Part shown: one piece after another, positions 34,909-45,100 of the stretch | How the letters are laid out: the number at the start of each line of letters is the position of its first letter | Numbering within the stretch: the stretch's first letter is position 1 | Assembly: GCA_015061625.1 (NCBI GenBank) | Contig: SUWG01000003.1 | Coordinates: forward strand, 1-64,000 | Source of the DNA: Lentisphaerota bacterium | GTDB taxonomy: Bacteria; Verrucomicrobiota; Lentisphaeria; Victivallales; Victivallaceae | Length of the DNA stretch: 64,000 nt | Reading direction: 5' to 3' | Program-made: the position numbers and the translations under genes | The notes under the pieces: model-generated | Seen by the model: only the letters and a program-made list of their open reading frames with translations | What the model was told of the DNA's origin: nothing | Database searches by the model: none

Positions 34909-37900
34909 ATGAAAAAAATTATCGTTGCATTCTTGTTCACCGGCCTGATGTGGTTGTCTGCCTATGGGGAATTGATGTTTTCCGAAAATGCCTCAATGGC
35001 CGACGGAGTTATTTCATTCCGTAACGGTTCCGGATTTGTTCAGGAAAGCAACAGCGGTAATTTTGATGTTTCCAAAGGTGTAACGGTGTCAGCGGCGGTG
35101 CGTTTGAACCGCCGTCCGCCGATCACCGGAAGCGGATTTGATGCAGATAAAAATATTATTTTCCAGCATGATATAATCATCAGCAAAGGCAATTCCTTTG
35201 TATTCGGCCGCCGCAGTGATGCGTGGGTCGATCAGATGTATATCAATTTTCACAACGGCGAGAAGTGGTGTGTTCCGTTGCGCAAGGCTGCTCCGACTCC
35301 GGAATACGGCAAGTGGGCGATCTGGGCCGTGACCATCGAGCCGCACTACCGCCGGGAAGAGGGCCGTCGGTATTCGATAATCACCCTCTACCTCAATGGT
35401 GAGGCACAGTACCGGGCCGAGGTTGACGGCAATCCGTCGGTTTCCGATGCTCCGCTGATTTGGGGGCAGGGCAGCGGTATCAACGGACAAAATTGGGGAT
35501 TGAATGGCGATATTGCAGAAATCCACTGTTTTGACCGGGTGTTATCCGATGATGAAGTTATGTTGCTGGCCCGTAATTCCAAATTGGTAAAGGTCGATGT
35601 TCCGGGATTTGCAGAAATCACTCCCCGGTTGGATAATTTGCTGAAAAGTTTTGAAAATCAGGGTGGCAGTCAAGCGGCGTGGTTACGCAGCCGTCTGCGT
35701 TTTGCCGCAGTCAACGGCCTTGAACAGCAGTTGATCACCGATTTGCTGGAGGGGGCATTGAAAGTGGCTGCAAGTGCGGATGACGGTGAAGAATTCATCC
35801 GGGCGATGACTGCTCAAAATTCACCGTTGCAGTTGATCGATACCGGAAATACTTTTGTGTTGGTGCTGACCGGCAACGGCGAGGGCGTATTTCCGATTCT
35901 CGGAGTGTGGGAAAAGAGCGGGAAAAGGGAAATTTTCGGCAAACAGAGTTTCAGTTGGAGTATTGAGGGAGTGAATTCCGGGGAAAAATGGAGTTGCACA
36001 TCCTATGGCAAGTGGATTTGCCGCAAGGTGGCAGATAACCGTTTTCAGGCGGTTTGGCCGGTTGCTGAAAAACTGACGGTAACTTGCAATTTCGGATTTG
36101 AAAATAACCGGATCGTTTGTGATTTCGCCGCTGACAATCAGGATGGTCAGTTGCGTTTGGAAAAATTCAATTTCCCGGTGGTGAGGATCGCGGAACGTGC
36201 CGTTGACGGCGGCTGGCTGGTGCATCCATGCCAGAGCGGTCTGCTTTATTCAGATCCGGTGCGTACCACACTTCCGGCGGCGGCATGGTATCCCTGCGGC
36301 CGGTTGAATATGCAGTTCGGTGCGTATTATGACGGCGTTTCCGGCATCTATTTCTCACCGGAAGATCCCGATGCAAAAATCCGGGAATACACCATCCGCA
36401 GCCGCGGTGGAGATCTGGAAATGGCGTGGAGCAATCCGGTGCCTTTCGATGTGCAGAAATCCGGCGGCAACTCCATTATCCGCACTTCTCCGGCGGCTTT
36501 GGAATTGTTTACCGGCAACTGGTTTGATGCGGCGATGTGCTATAAACGTTTTGTGGAAAGCCGGGCGAAGTGGAACCGGCCGCGTTTCCGGGAAACACCG
36601 CAATGGTTTACGGAAAATACGCTTTGGTTCAGCCATTGGACATTCAAAGATGAAGATTTGGCCGCCATGCCCGGAATCATGCAGAAATTGCGGGATTTTT
36701 ACGAAATGCCTTTCGGTGTGCATTGGTACCGGTGGAATGATCCGGCCCAGGGGGCATTCCCGCACAGTTTTGCCAAATCCGGCATCGACCGGATCAATGC
36801 TCAATTACTGGCTATGGGAGTGTATACCAAAGCGTATATCGACAACCGTCTGTGGTCGGAGCGTGACGGGGCACACCGTCAGGTCGATTTGGAATTCAAT
36901 CAATTCGGCCGTCATTATGCGGTGTTGAATTCTGATAATACGATGAATTATGAGCGTTACAGTTCGGCCTGCCGGGATGTGGTGATGTGTCCCGGTGTGG
37001 CGGCCTGGCAGGAAAAGATGACTTCCGTGACCGACCGGGTGGCATCTTACGGATTTTCGATGATCTATCACGATCAGGTGAGTGCTTCACGGCCTTTTGC
37101 CTGTTTTCACACCGGTCACGGTCACTTGCTCAATGATCCGTCTGTCTGGGGTGAAGGTTACTGGAAAATGTTTGAGATGATTGCACAACTTCAGGCGAAA
37201 TATCCGCAGTTGTGCCACGATACAGAAGATGCTTCCGATGCTCATTTGCCGTTTTTTGACGGATTTATGCCGTGGCGTTGGACGGATCAGAGTCAGATTC
37301 CGCTTTTTGCGGCGGTCTACGCCGGCCGTACACAATTCACCGGGCGTTCATTTGATCATACCAGCGTGGGAGATGAGGTAAGTTTCATGGTCAAGTGTGC
37401 CAGTCAGCTGGTTCAGGGGGAACAGATCGGCTGGTTCACTTACGGCATGGTCATCAAATCTCCGCGGCGGATCATTTTTTCCAAGCAGACTGCCCATTTG
37501 CGCAGATTGCTGTTGAGTTTTTTCAATGGTGGCTCGATGCTTAAGCCATTGGATTTCGTAACTGCTCCGGCGATGCAAAGTACCATGTGGGGGATTGCCG
37601 CTCCGCAACCGCACGAAGTGACTCTGCCGGAAATACTGCATTGCCGTTTCCAAAGGGGCAGTGACGGAGCTGAAATGATCCTCTGGATAAATACTGCGGA
37701 TCACCGGGCTTCGGCCGAAGCGGTCCGGCCGGATGGGGAATATTGGATCTGTTCGGTTGACGGGTCGGTTCGAAAACTCGGTGAAAAGGCCGGTATCGGA
37801 TTGGAGCCTTACAGTTTTGAAGTGTGGACAACTGCTTCTGAAAGTGAAGCAAAACTGATCGCTGAAAATCTCAAGCGTATATCCGGGTTTACCGCCGGGA

Positions 37901-38331
37901 CTTTGCTCGCTCAATTCGGCACTCTGACCACCCATGACGGAGAAACTGCCGGATTGATTTTTGACAATGCTTCAGGTAACGGTGTCAGGGGCGAAAAGGG
38001 AATGGTGGAGATCACCGGCAATGGTACATCCACCTTGCAATACAAAATAAAAATGCTTCTGGAACCGGGCAAACGTTACCGCTTGCGGATGATGATGCGT
38101 AAGAGCAGTGACGGTGAAGGATATGCGGCCATCGCCAACTATTCAACGGATCGTAAACTGAAGTTTTACGGCACTTGCGGAGCCCATGTGCCAAGTGACG
38201 GTAACTGGCACGAGGTGGTGCTGGAGTTTACCGCCGGAGATGATTATTTCAACTGCGGTTTGTTTCTCTACAACCGCAAATCATCCGGCACAATCGCCAT
38301 CGATCAGATTTCACTCAAAGAGATAAAATAG
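34909..38331 (+). CDS. Secreted LamG plus DUF6259-like putative glycosidase
   Basis: 1140 aa with Sec signal MKKIIVAFLFTGLMWLSAYG. LamG-like domain about 25-220 (GDIAEIHCFDRVLSDDE), a catalytic-like region about 300-900 sharing YHDQVSASRPFAC, DTEDASDAHLPFFDG and AVYAGRTQFTG with the 1065-aa protein at 18649, and a C-terminal CBM-like domain (IAIDQISLKEIK ending). The exported counterpart of that protein; the pair keeps the same neighbour, an IGxGHxEGG protein. Polysaccharide hydrolysis is inferred from architecture; the exact family is not certain. Confidence 0.67.
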   Translation: MKKIIVAFLFTGLMWLSAYGELMFSENASMADGVISFRNGSGFVQESNSGNFDVSKGVTVSAAVRLNRRPPITGSGFDADKNIIFQHDIIISKGNSFVFGRRSDAWVDQMYINFHNGEKWCVPLRKAAPTPEYGKWAIWAVTIEPHYRREEGRRYSIITLYLNGEAQYRAEVDGNPSVSDAPLIWGQGSGINGQNWGLNGDIAEIHCFDRVLSDDEVMLLARNSKLVKVDVPGFAEITPRLDNLLKSFENQGGSQAAWLRSRLRFAAVNGLEQQLITDLLEGALKVAASADDGEEFIRAMTAQNSPLQLIDTGNTFVLVLTGNGEGVFPILGVWEKSGKREIFGKQSFSWSIEGVNSGEKWSCTSYGKWICRKVADNRFQAVWPVAEKLTVTCNFGFENNRIVCDFAADNQDGQLRLEKFNFPVVRIAERAVDGGWLVHPCQSGLLYSDPVRTTLPAAAWYPCGRLNMQFGAYYDGVSGIYFSPEDPDAKIREYTIRSRGGDLEMAWSNPVPFDVQKSGGNSIIRTSPAALELFTGNWFDAAMCYKRFVESRAKWNRPRFRETPQWFTENTLWFSHWTFKDEDLAAMPGIMQKLRDFYEMPFGVHWYRWNDPAQGAFPHSFAKSGIDRINAQLLAMGVYTKAYIDNRLWSERDGAHRQVDLEFNQFGRHYAVLNSDNTMNYERYSSACRDVVMCPGVAAWQEKMTSVTDRVASYGFSMIYHDQVSASRPFACFHTGHGHLLNDPSVWGEGYWKMFEMIAQLQAKYPQLCHDTEDASDAHLPFFDGFMPWRWTDQSQIPLFAAVYAGRTQFTGRSFDHTSVGDEVSFMVKCASQLVQGEQIGWFTYGMVIKSPRRIIFSKQTAHLRRLLLSFFNGGSMLKPLDFVTAPAMQSTMWGIAAPQPHEVTLPEILHCRFQRGSDGAEMILWINTADHRASAEAVRPDGEYWICSVDGSVRKLGEKAGIGLEPYSFEVWTTASESEAKLIAENLKRISGFTAGTLLAQFGTLTTHDGETAGLIFDNASGNGVRGEKGMVEITGNGTSTLQYKIKMLLEPGKRYRLRMMMRKSSDGEGYAAIANYSTDRKLKFYGTCGAHVPSDGNWHEVVLEFTAGDDYFNCGLFLYNRKSSGTIAIDQISLKEIK

Positions 38332-38340
38332 GGAGGATGT

Positions 38341-39549
38341 ATGAAGTTTCTGTCGGCATTGTTTGCGGTTTTCGGTCTGTTTTTTGCTTTGACTGCTGCT
38401 CAAATGAGTATGGAATCCGGCAAATACAAAGTGGTATTTTCCGATATGCCGCACCGTTGGAGTATCATTCAGATATTCTGTGACGGAGTGGAGTTGGGAA
38501 CCAATACCGGTTATTACAGCAATATCATGTCTCCGACACCGGGCAAATATATCGGAGCCGGTCACAATGAGGGCGGTTTGGAGGTCTTTCTGGAAGGTAC
38601 GGTGACGGTGGATGAAAATGCTCCGGTGCCGGTGGCAGGAGGAGTATTCAAAGGCAATAAGGTGGTGTTCCGTAAGAGTTCGACTCTGGCCGATGTGAAA
38701 ATGATGGTAACTTATACGCTCACTCCGGAAGGTTTGCGGATCGACAAGCAATTTACCGCATTGAAAGAACAGCCGTTGCACCAGTTGTATATCTGGCAAT
38801 TCTGCTGGAATGTGCAAAGCAGTGACTATCTCTTTATCCGGCGCAACGGCACTGTGGGCAAAGGAACTTTTCTCAACGATGAAAAGATGCGGGTTTACGG
38901 CGAAAGAGAAGCATACTTTTTCAGCCAGTATCTGCCGCAGGCCAAATATGCCACGGTGAATTTCATGCCGGAATTCGGCCGGGTCACCGGTATCAATCTG
39001 CTGTGGGACAGAAAGGTTTATCACAAGTATTATTACTGGATCGATTTGCCGAAAACTCTACCGGCAGGATACACTTCTCCGGTGGTTTCGATGATCGTGC
39101 GGGCATTTCCGGCGGCGGATAAAGCCGAGTGGGAAAGCAAAGCCCAAGCCGAAGCGGCGGCATTGCTGGCTCAATATCCCTTTGCCAGACCGGCGATCGA
39201 GCGTGAGGACGGCGTGACGTTGCCGCCGTCGGATAAGTTTCAGGTACAGAAATTCCCGTTGGAAGTTGTTCCGTCGGCCCGTTACAGTATTTCGTTTGAA
39301 ATTTGCAAAAATCCGCAGATGAGTCAGAAGCCGACCGATCACTATGTGGTGGTGGGATACTATGATTCAGCGAGAAAATTCCATGTGCTTGGTCAGTATG
39401 CGTCAAGAGTGGCCGCTGACGGAGAATTCCATCAGGTGCAGGGCGGATTTCAGACACCGTCTGGTGAGGAGGAGATATTTGTTTATGTTTACAACAGCCG
39501 CTCCACCGGTTCGGTAACGGTTCGCAATCTTAAACTGACCAAATTCTAA
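38341..39549 (+). CDS. Secreted IGxGHxEGGxE-family protein with C-terminal CBM-like domain
   Basis: 402 aa with Sec signal MKFLSALFAVFGLFFALTAA. Shares YIGAGHNEGGLE (about 78), LYIWQFCW (about 148) and LWDRKVYHKYYYW (about 220) with the paralogues at 21975 and 22839. It is longer: residues about 285-402 form an extra CBM-like sandwich (VQKFPLEVVPSARYSISFEI, GSVTVRNLKLTKF) comparable to domains in the secreted enzymes here. Function unknown. Lies 9 bases after the DUF6259-like gene, repeating the neighbourhood seen in the minus-strand operon. Confidence 0.73.
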   Translation: MKFLSALFAVFGLFFALTAAQMSMESGKYKVVFSDMPHRWSIIQIFCDGVELGTNTGYYSNIMSPTPGKYIGAGHNEGGLEVFLEGTVTVDENAPVPVAGGVFKGNKVVFRKSSTLADVKMMVTYTLTPEGLRIDKQFTALKEQPLHQLYIWQFCWNVQSSDYLFIRRNGTVGKGTFLNDEKMRVYGEREAYFFSQYLPQAKYATVNFMPEFGRVTGINLLWDRKVYHKYYYWIDLPKTLPAGYTSPVVSMIVRAFPAADKAEWESKAQAEAAALLAQYPFARPAIEREDGVTLPPSDKFQVQKFPLEVVPSARYSISFEICKNPQMSQKPTDHYVVVGYYDSARKFHVLGQYASRVAADGEFHQVQGGFQTPSGEEEIFVYVYNSRSTGSVTVRNLKLTKF

Positions 39550-39571
39550 TTTACAAATGAGGATGGTATTT

Positions 39572-40598
39572 ATGAAAAAGTCTGACAGTTTCCGCCATAG
39601 CGGAGTAAAGCACGAGTGCTTTACTCCGCCATAGCGGAGTAAAGCACGAGTGCTTTACTCTTATTGAACTTCTCGTAAGCACAGTTATCTCATCATTGCA
39701 TTTTTTGACACAAAAAACTGCGATTGAAACTAAACAAAGAATACCGCTTTTCTTGAAAAGAGAAGTGGGGTTTGGGGAGAGGGGAAAAACCTCTTTTCCC
39801 GTGAAAAGAAGTTTTTCCCCTCTTCCCAAGAGCGCATTCACTTTGATAGAATTGCTGGTAGTCATTGCCATCATTGCGATCCTGGCGGCGATTTTGCTTC
39901 CGGCACTCAATTCTGCCAGAGAACGCGGCCGGGCCTCCGCTTGCATCAACAATCTCAAACAGATTGGCAATGCAGCCGGGATGTATGCGGATGATAACGA
40001 TCAGTATATGGCCGGATATTTTATCACTCCGACTTTGAAAAATCAGAATCAACGCTGGGTGGTAAGACTTTTTCAGTATACCGGAAGCAATCCGCACGTT
40101 TGGGTTTGTCCTTCGGCTCCGCAGATGGACAGCAAAGCCATGTCGGCATTGGATTCATCCGGCAGCGGTGATCTGGCAACCAATGATGCTTTGCGGAACA
40201 ATTTGAATCGCACCATCGGTTACGGTATCAATGCCTACGGCTGGCAGGGGATTTATGAAGTCAATGATACCGGATTGTGGGCGTTTCTCTGGTCGATGCA
40301 AAAGGTTGGCAAAATGGGCAATGCCAGCAGTCTGATCTACTCCGGAGATACCACGATCGACAATCAGAGTGATGAGGATTTTGCTCCGGAATCGGCCAAT
40401 AAAAATCAGGAGTATCTGCTCTGGTTTTCAGCCTCGGTTTATCCGACAAGCAGTATGAGTCTGCGTCCGGTACACAGCGGCAACAAGATGATTAATCTGC
40501 TGATGGCCGATGGTCATGTGGAAAATCAGAGTGATACCACTGTCAGAGGATGGGTTGCGGATGCGGCACAGAAAAAATTGCATTTTACGGTACAATAA
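39572..40598 (+). CDS. Pseudopilin with frameshifted leader and tandem FTLIELLV motifs
   Basis: The ATG at 39572 (GAGG upstream) reads [17 protein letters not shown] and hits a stop because a 34-base unit is present twice (39592-39625, 39626-39659). With one copy the frame is open to 40598 and the leader reads FTLIELLV, a 53-residue linker, then a second [18 protein letters not shown]. The track lists only the downstream part from a TTG at 39696 (300 aa). The two LIELLV copies use different codons. The body is an ordinary DUF1559-like pseudopilin with C-terminal [17 protein letters not shown] (H-x(9)-DG type). Possibly expressed only after loss of one repeat, or from a weak internal start. 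Confidence 0.72.
39592..39660. repeat. Tandem 34-base duplication of the double-hairpin element (copy A)
   Basis: Two exact 34-base units. The second complete element (39623-39660) is an 18-base hairpin (arms ACTCCGC / GCGGAGT, loop CATA) overlapping by GAGT a 24-base hairpin (arms GAGTAAAGCAC / GTGCTTTACTC). Adjacent elements share the terminal ACTC, so the period is 34 and each copy shifts the frame by one. Confidence 0.92.
39774..39827. repeat. Long hairpin inside the pseudopilin linker
   Basis: Arms of 25 bases (GGGGAGAGGGGAAAAAC... / ...GTTTTTCCCCTCTTCCC) with two mismatches, one a G-U pair, and a 4-base loop, entirely within coding sequence between the two FTLIELLV motifs. Free of a T run, so not a terminator. 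Sits in the linker segment that may have been inserted. Confidence 0.85.
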
Positions 40599-40624
40599 CT
40601 TAATCAAAAAAGAAAGGGGATTGT

Positions 40625-41341
40625 ATGAAAAAGTATCGTTTTACGTTTCATGAATTACTGCTGGTCGCGGCAGTATTCGTCGCCGGAGTGGTATTGACTA
40701 TACCGGTTCTCAGTTCCACGCAGGAGGATGCCACGGCGGCGGCCTGTGCGGATAAGAGCCGTCAACTCGGTGCGGCTTTCGCCGCTTTTGCCAATGGCAA
40801 TGACGGTTTTCTGCCCCGCACCCAGCTCGGGGCCGATCAGAAAGTTGACAATTTGTGGGTGTTGTGGACTTTTGATATGTTGCGCAAAGAATTCATCAAA
40901 GCCGACAATCTTATCTGCCCGGAAGGCGACGCCATGATCTCCGACAACTGGGCGCGCAACAAAGTCAATGCACTTAAACGCGGCTCTTTGCGCAACAGCG
41001 ACGTTTACGCCTATGCATTTTACGGTTACAATGTCATCGGTGCCGGTGGCGGTCTGGCCGGTGAAAGACCGGTGAAACTGGCCGGTTTGAGCAATCGCAT
41101 CATCCTGACTGCGGATTCCTGGGAAGGCAACAATTATCAGATCGCCCGGTACATCGGTGCTTCATGCATCATGAACCGCTACGTCAAGGGGCGCGGTCTG
41201 GTCTATCCTCTGCATGACGGCAAAGCGACTGTTTTGTGGAGCGACGGCAGTGTTTCGTCTGAAGCGGCCGGAGATTTCCCGCATGAATCGTGGAATCACG
41301 GTGTTTTTGCGGTCAGAAGCAACTGGGTAGCAGGAAAATAA
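40625..41341 (+). CDS. Divergent pseudopilin-like protein
   Basis: 238 aa. N-terminus MKKYRFTFHELLLVAAVFVAGVV keeps the FTxxEL core and a 20-residue hydrophobic helix but has Arg at -1 and HE in place of IE. Downstream, CADKSRQLGAAFAAF echoes the CINNLKQIG region, and HDGKATVLWSDGSVSSE supplies the H-x(9)-DG-type C-terminus. Probably a degenerate DUF1559 pseudopilin whose cleavage by prepilin peptidase is doubtful. AAAGGGG-like RBS before the ATG. Middle of three adjacent pseudopilin-type genes. Confidence 0.75.
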   Translation: MKKYRFTFHELLLVAAVFVAGVVLTIPVLSSTQEDATAAACADKSRQLGAAFAAFANGNDGFLPRTQLGADQKVDNLWVLWTFDMLRKEFIKADNLICPEGDAMISDNWARNKVNALKRGSLRNSDVYAYAFYGYNVIGAGGGLAGERPVKLAGLSNRIILTADSWEGNNYQIARYIGASCIMNRYVKGRGLVYPLHDGKATVLWSDGSVSSEAAGDFPHESWNHGVFAVRSNWVAGK

Positions 41342-41355
41342 GTGTATCAGGTCAC

Positions 41356-41390
41356 GCTTCGCATAACATTGCTTATGTAGTATGTGAAGC
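41356..41390. repeat. Inverted repeat upstream of the third pseudopilin
   Basis: GCTTCGCATA pairs with TATGTGAAGC (one mismatch) around ACATTGCTT. No T run directly after; could be a weak transcription pause or a regulatory structure between the two pseudopilin genes. Confidence 0.35.
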
Positions 41391-41434
41391 AGTATTTTTT
41401 TCTACAACTAATGATTTTCAACAAGGAGGATTTT

Positions 41435-42181
41435 ATGAAGCGCAATTTGAAATCGTTTAACGTAAGCAATGTTATAGGACATCGCTTCACTCTGATCGAA
41501 TTGCTGGTGGTGATCGCCATTATCGCCATTCTGGCGGCAATTCTGCTCCCGGCTCTCAACTCTGCCCGTGAACGCGGAAGAACTGCCAGTTGTATCAACA
41601 ATCAGAAGCAGATCGGTATTGGTATTTTGCAGTATGCTGCTGACGATGATGATAAATTGCCTCCCGGATTGTATGTCAAAGTTAACAGCACCTGGTTCAG
41701 TTGGAATTATCCTTTGTTGCGTGATGGTTATATAAGTCAGACTACGTTGATTTGTCCGACCGGAGAAGGATTGGTTTCCGGAACAGGTATCGCCAAATTG
41801 GAGGCTTTACGCAGCACTGATGTTTCGGTATACAACAGTGCATTCAATTATCCTCTTTACGGTTATAACGGTTGGTTTTTGACGATCGGTAACTTTCAGC
41901 CCCGTGTGGCAAAGGTCGGAAAACTTGAACGTAATGTGATCATGACCACCGACTCGGTAAATATGAGTGGATATCCTGCCAATTATGTCGGTGGTCCCCG
42001 TATCAGTTCTGACTCTAACGGCAGGGATAGTTATGTTTCATTGCGTCACAGCGGCAAGACTTCTGTGTTGTGGACGGATGGTCATGTTTCCAATGAAAGC
42101 GGTGGCAATGATGATACAGTCGCTCATGAGAAAGAGTTCTTTGCTGATGTCAATCATTGGAAACATACGGACAATCTTTGA
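41435..42181 (+). CDS. Pseudopilin, DUF1559-like
   Basis: 248 aa from the ATG at 41435 with a strong AAGGAGG 5 bases upstream; the track's GTG at 41384 is not credible. Short leader ending GHR, then [18 protein letters not shown], so the residue before the predicted cleavage site is Arg rather than Gly/Ala. [11 protein letters not shown] follows SARERGR, and the C-terminus has [17 protein letters not shown] (H-x(9)-DG). No double-hairpin element or linker in its leader, unlike its neighbours, so it represents the simple form of the family. Confidence 0.87.
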   Translation: MKRNLKSFNVSNVIGHRFTLIELLVVIAIIAILAAILLPALNSARERGRTASCINNQKQIGIGILQYAADDDDKLPPGLYVKVNSTWFSWNYPLLRDGYISQTTLICPTGEGLVSGTGIAKLEALRSTDVSVYNSAFNYPLYGYNGWFLTIGNFQPRVAKVGKLERNVIMTTDSVNMSGYPANYVGGPRISSDSNGRDSYVSLRHSGKTSVLWTDGHVSNESGGNDDTVAHEKEFFADVNHWKHTDNL

Positions 42182-42196
42182 AAAGGTTGATTTTAG

Positions 42197-45100
42197 ATGA
42201 AAAAATTGCTCACAGTTTTTCTTGCGCTGATTTCGGCGGTACTTGCAGCCGGGGATGCTCCGGCGGCCTCTGCGCCGCCGAGTTATCTGGTCATTTTGCA
42301 GCGTGATACCATGAATATCCGGGATCACGCCTCTTTGGCCCCATCCCGGGAGTTGCGCCGGGAACTTGACCGCCTCGGTATCGTTGGCGGTATGCTGCCG
42401 CTGGATTCCCGGATCACGCTGGATGAACTCAAACGCTACAATTTTGTCGTTCTCGGCATCGACCAGAGTGACTTCAAATTGAGTTTGAGCGAAGAACAGG
42501 CCACCAATCTCGGCCGTCTGCTCGCTGAATATGTCCGTCAGGGCGGCGGCTTATTCATCACCCGTAACGGCGGTTATCAATTCGGTCAGGATATCACGGC
42601 TCTCAACCATATCCTTGCTCCATTCGGTGCATCCGTGCTGGATGAGCAGCTCGTTGACCGCACCAATCAGCACCGCGGCGCGGGATGCAACGTTTTCTGG
42701 ACGGGTAATATCGTGCAGAATCACCCCATTACGCAGGGCGTAAGAGGCCTGTTCCTGCCGGAACCCCACGGCGTCTATCCCCGTTATACCGACTTTGCCA
42801 GCCCGATAAGAGTGGATGACAACTGGCAGGTTTTGGCCAGAATGGAAAACAGCGGCGGCTCCTACCACCGCCCCAAAGGCGGCAAGGTGCATCCCATTAC
42901 TGACGGCTCATATTCCTCGGCGGCACCCTTTCTGGCGGTGCGTGATTTCGGCGAGGGCAAAGTGGTGCTTTTTCCGGTCACTGCTCCGATGTACTGGCAG
43001 GAAACGCATCATCCGTTTTTCGCTGACGGCCGTTTCATTGCCGGGGATGCTTCGGGCAAACCGGCCGACGGACTCAAACTTATCGTCAATATCATGCAGT
43101 ATCTGTCAACTTGTGCGCAAGGCAAATTCGGCGGATTCAATTCACCTTACAACTTCAATGCTCCCCCGCCGCCGGTATTGGGTTCACGGGGCGTGGATTG
43201 GGATGCAGTCAGATTCCAGTCGGTCTACGGCAGACAGTATATCGGTCTGATCGGGGCGAAAAGCAACCTTTCCGGCGGCAAAGGCACACCGCAGGAGTTT
43301 ATCGCCGCGGCGAAAGCGGCGGGGTACAACTTCATCGTTTTTGCCGAGGATTTTGCCCAGTTGACCGAGGAGGAGTACAATACTCTCAAAGCGATCTGTG
43401 CCGCCGCCAAAGCCCCCGGATTCCGGGCATATCCCGGCTTCCGTTACACTGACGAGACCGGTTGCCAATGGCTGGCATTTTCCGAAAATACCAACTATCC
43501 GTTACCGGCATGGCGCAGTGTGAGATTCCCCGGCAGATTGATCAACAACAATCCGCTTTCCCGCGGTTGGAACTGGGCTCCGGTGGTATTGCTCAAGAGC
43601 AATCTCAATCCGCAGGAGCCGTGGTATAAAGGCAACTACAAATTCATTGCCACGCACACCTACGAAAACGGCCGTCTGGTCGATGATTCGGTGATGAATT
43701 ATCTGGCGTTGAATACCAGCCGTTTCTGCCTTTCCCCCGTGGCGGTGCATCTGATCGATGATCCGGCGCAGGTGGCAAGTGCCAGAAACAACGGTATGCA
43801 AAGTGTCGTGCGCTGGCCGGATGATGATGTGATCAAAGCCTATACCGGCAGATATTGCGATTACCGGGGCAGTTATGTCTGGTTCAGACCGACCTATGTG
43901 ACTGCCGGGCCGGAGATCCGCAACTTTGCCATTGCCAATTTCGGCACCAGCGATCTGGCGGTGAAGGGCAATGACCGGATCCGTATCTACTTCAATATCC
44001 ATTCGCCGCTGGGCATCCGGGAGATCATTCTGCATGACGGCGACAAATCGACGCCGTTCCGCCGGTTCCTGCCCAACGGGGCAAAAGATTTCGAGGTGAC
44101 TTTTGACAGTTTCCACCTTGACCGCCGGGCATTCATTCTGGAAATTACGGATATGGCGGGCAATAAATGCGTGTCGCAGGAAGCGTGGACGAGTATCAGC
44201 GAGAGCGAATTCGGCCGTTGTTCGGATAATATCAACACCATGCCGCGCGGCAAGTGGTGGGGTACGCCGGATGGCAAACACAATATGCGCGCTTTGGAAG
44301 ATTACATGGTCAGCCGTGATTTCCGCTACTGCGGAGTGCCGATTTTCAACACCATCGGCCCGGAAGGCAGTCATCCGAGAGTGCGTCATGTCAAGGTGCT
44401 TTCCAGCCGCTTCTGTCTCATTGTGGATTGCTACATCGACAAGCACTTTATCGGCAAGACCAGTCCCAACCACGACCGCAACGACGATCCGCTGGAGTTG
44501 CGTGACAACCGCTTCTACTCCGGCGTGGTGCGCCACATATTTTTCACCGGCCGTCAGGATTCATCGTTCTTCACGCTGGTCGAGGGTAATTTTGATATCA
44601 AGCGGTCATTCATCGACCGGCCGACCGTAGTGACGTTATTTTCCCGCAAAAATGCGTCGAATTTCACCTATACCCGGTTGAATGGTCAGTGCGCCGATGT
44701 CGATCTGCTCCAAACTTCGCTGCCGATGGCGATCCGGATACCGAGAACCGGTTTTGCCGCCATCCATCCCAACGCATTCAGTGGCGCGCCCGGATTTTTC
44801 GCATTGAGCAACAACCTGACCGCATGGGTACGAAATCTCGGTAATTATAACTATTCGCTCAATGGGGTGATCGGAGAAAACGGCATGGTTCAATTCCGGG
44901 CGGGAACGAAATTGCAATACCGTTATATTTCGGTTTGCGGTACATTCAATTCCAATCCCGGAGCGGAATTCATGACTGAAATGCGCGACGGTCTGGGTAT
45001 CGGCTGCGCACCGGCTTATACGGTCACGGCTTCGATCGGTCAATTCCGCACGGAAGATGGCATTTTGCGTCTGACTCCGGATAACGGATCATTCCGCGGT

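Noticed and set aside
39774-39827. Intrinsic terminator in the pseudopilin
   Set aside because: The long hairpin is in coding sequence and is not followed by a T run.
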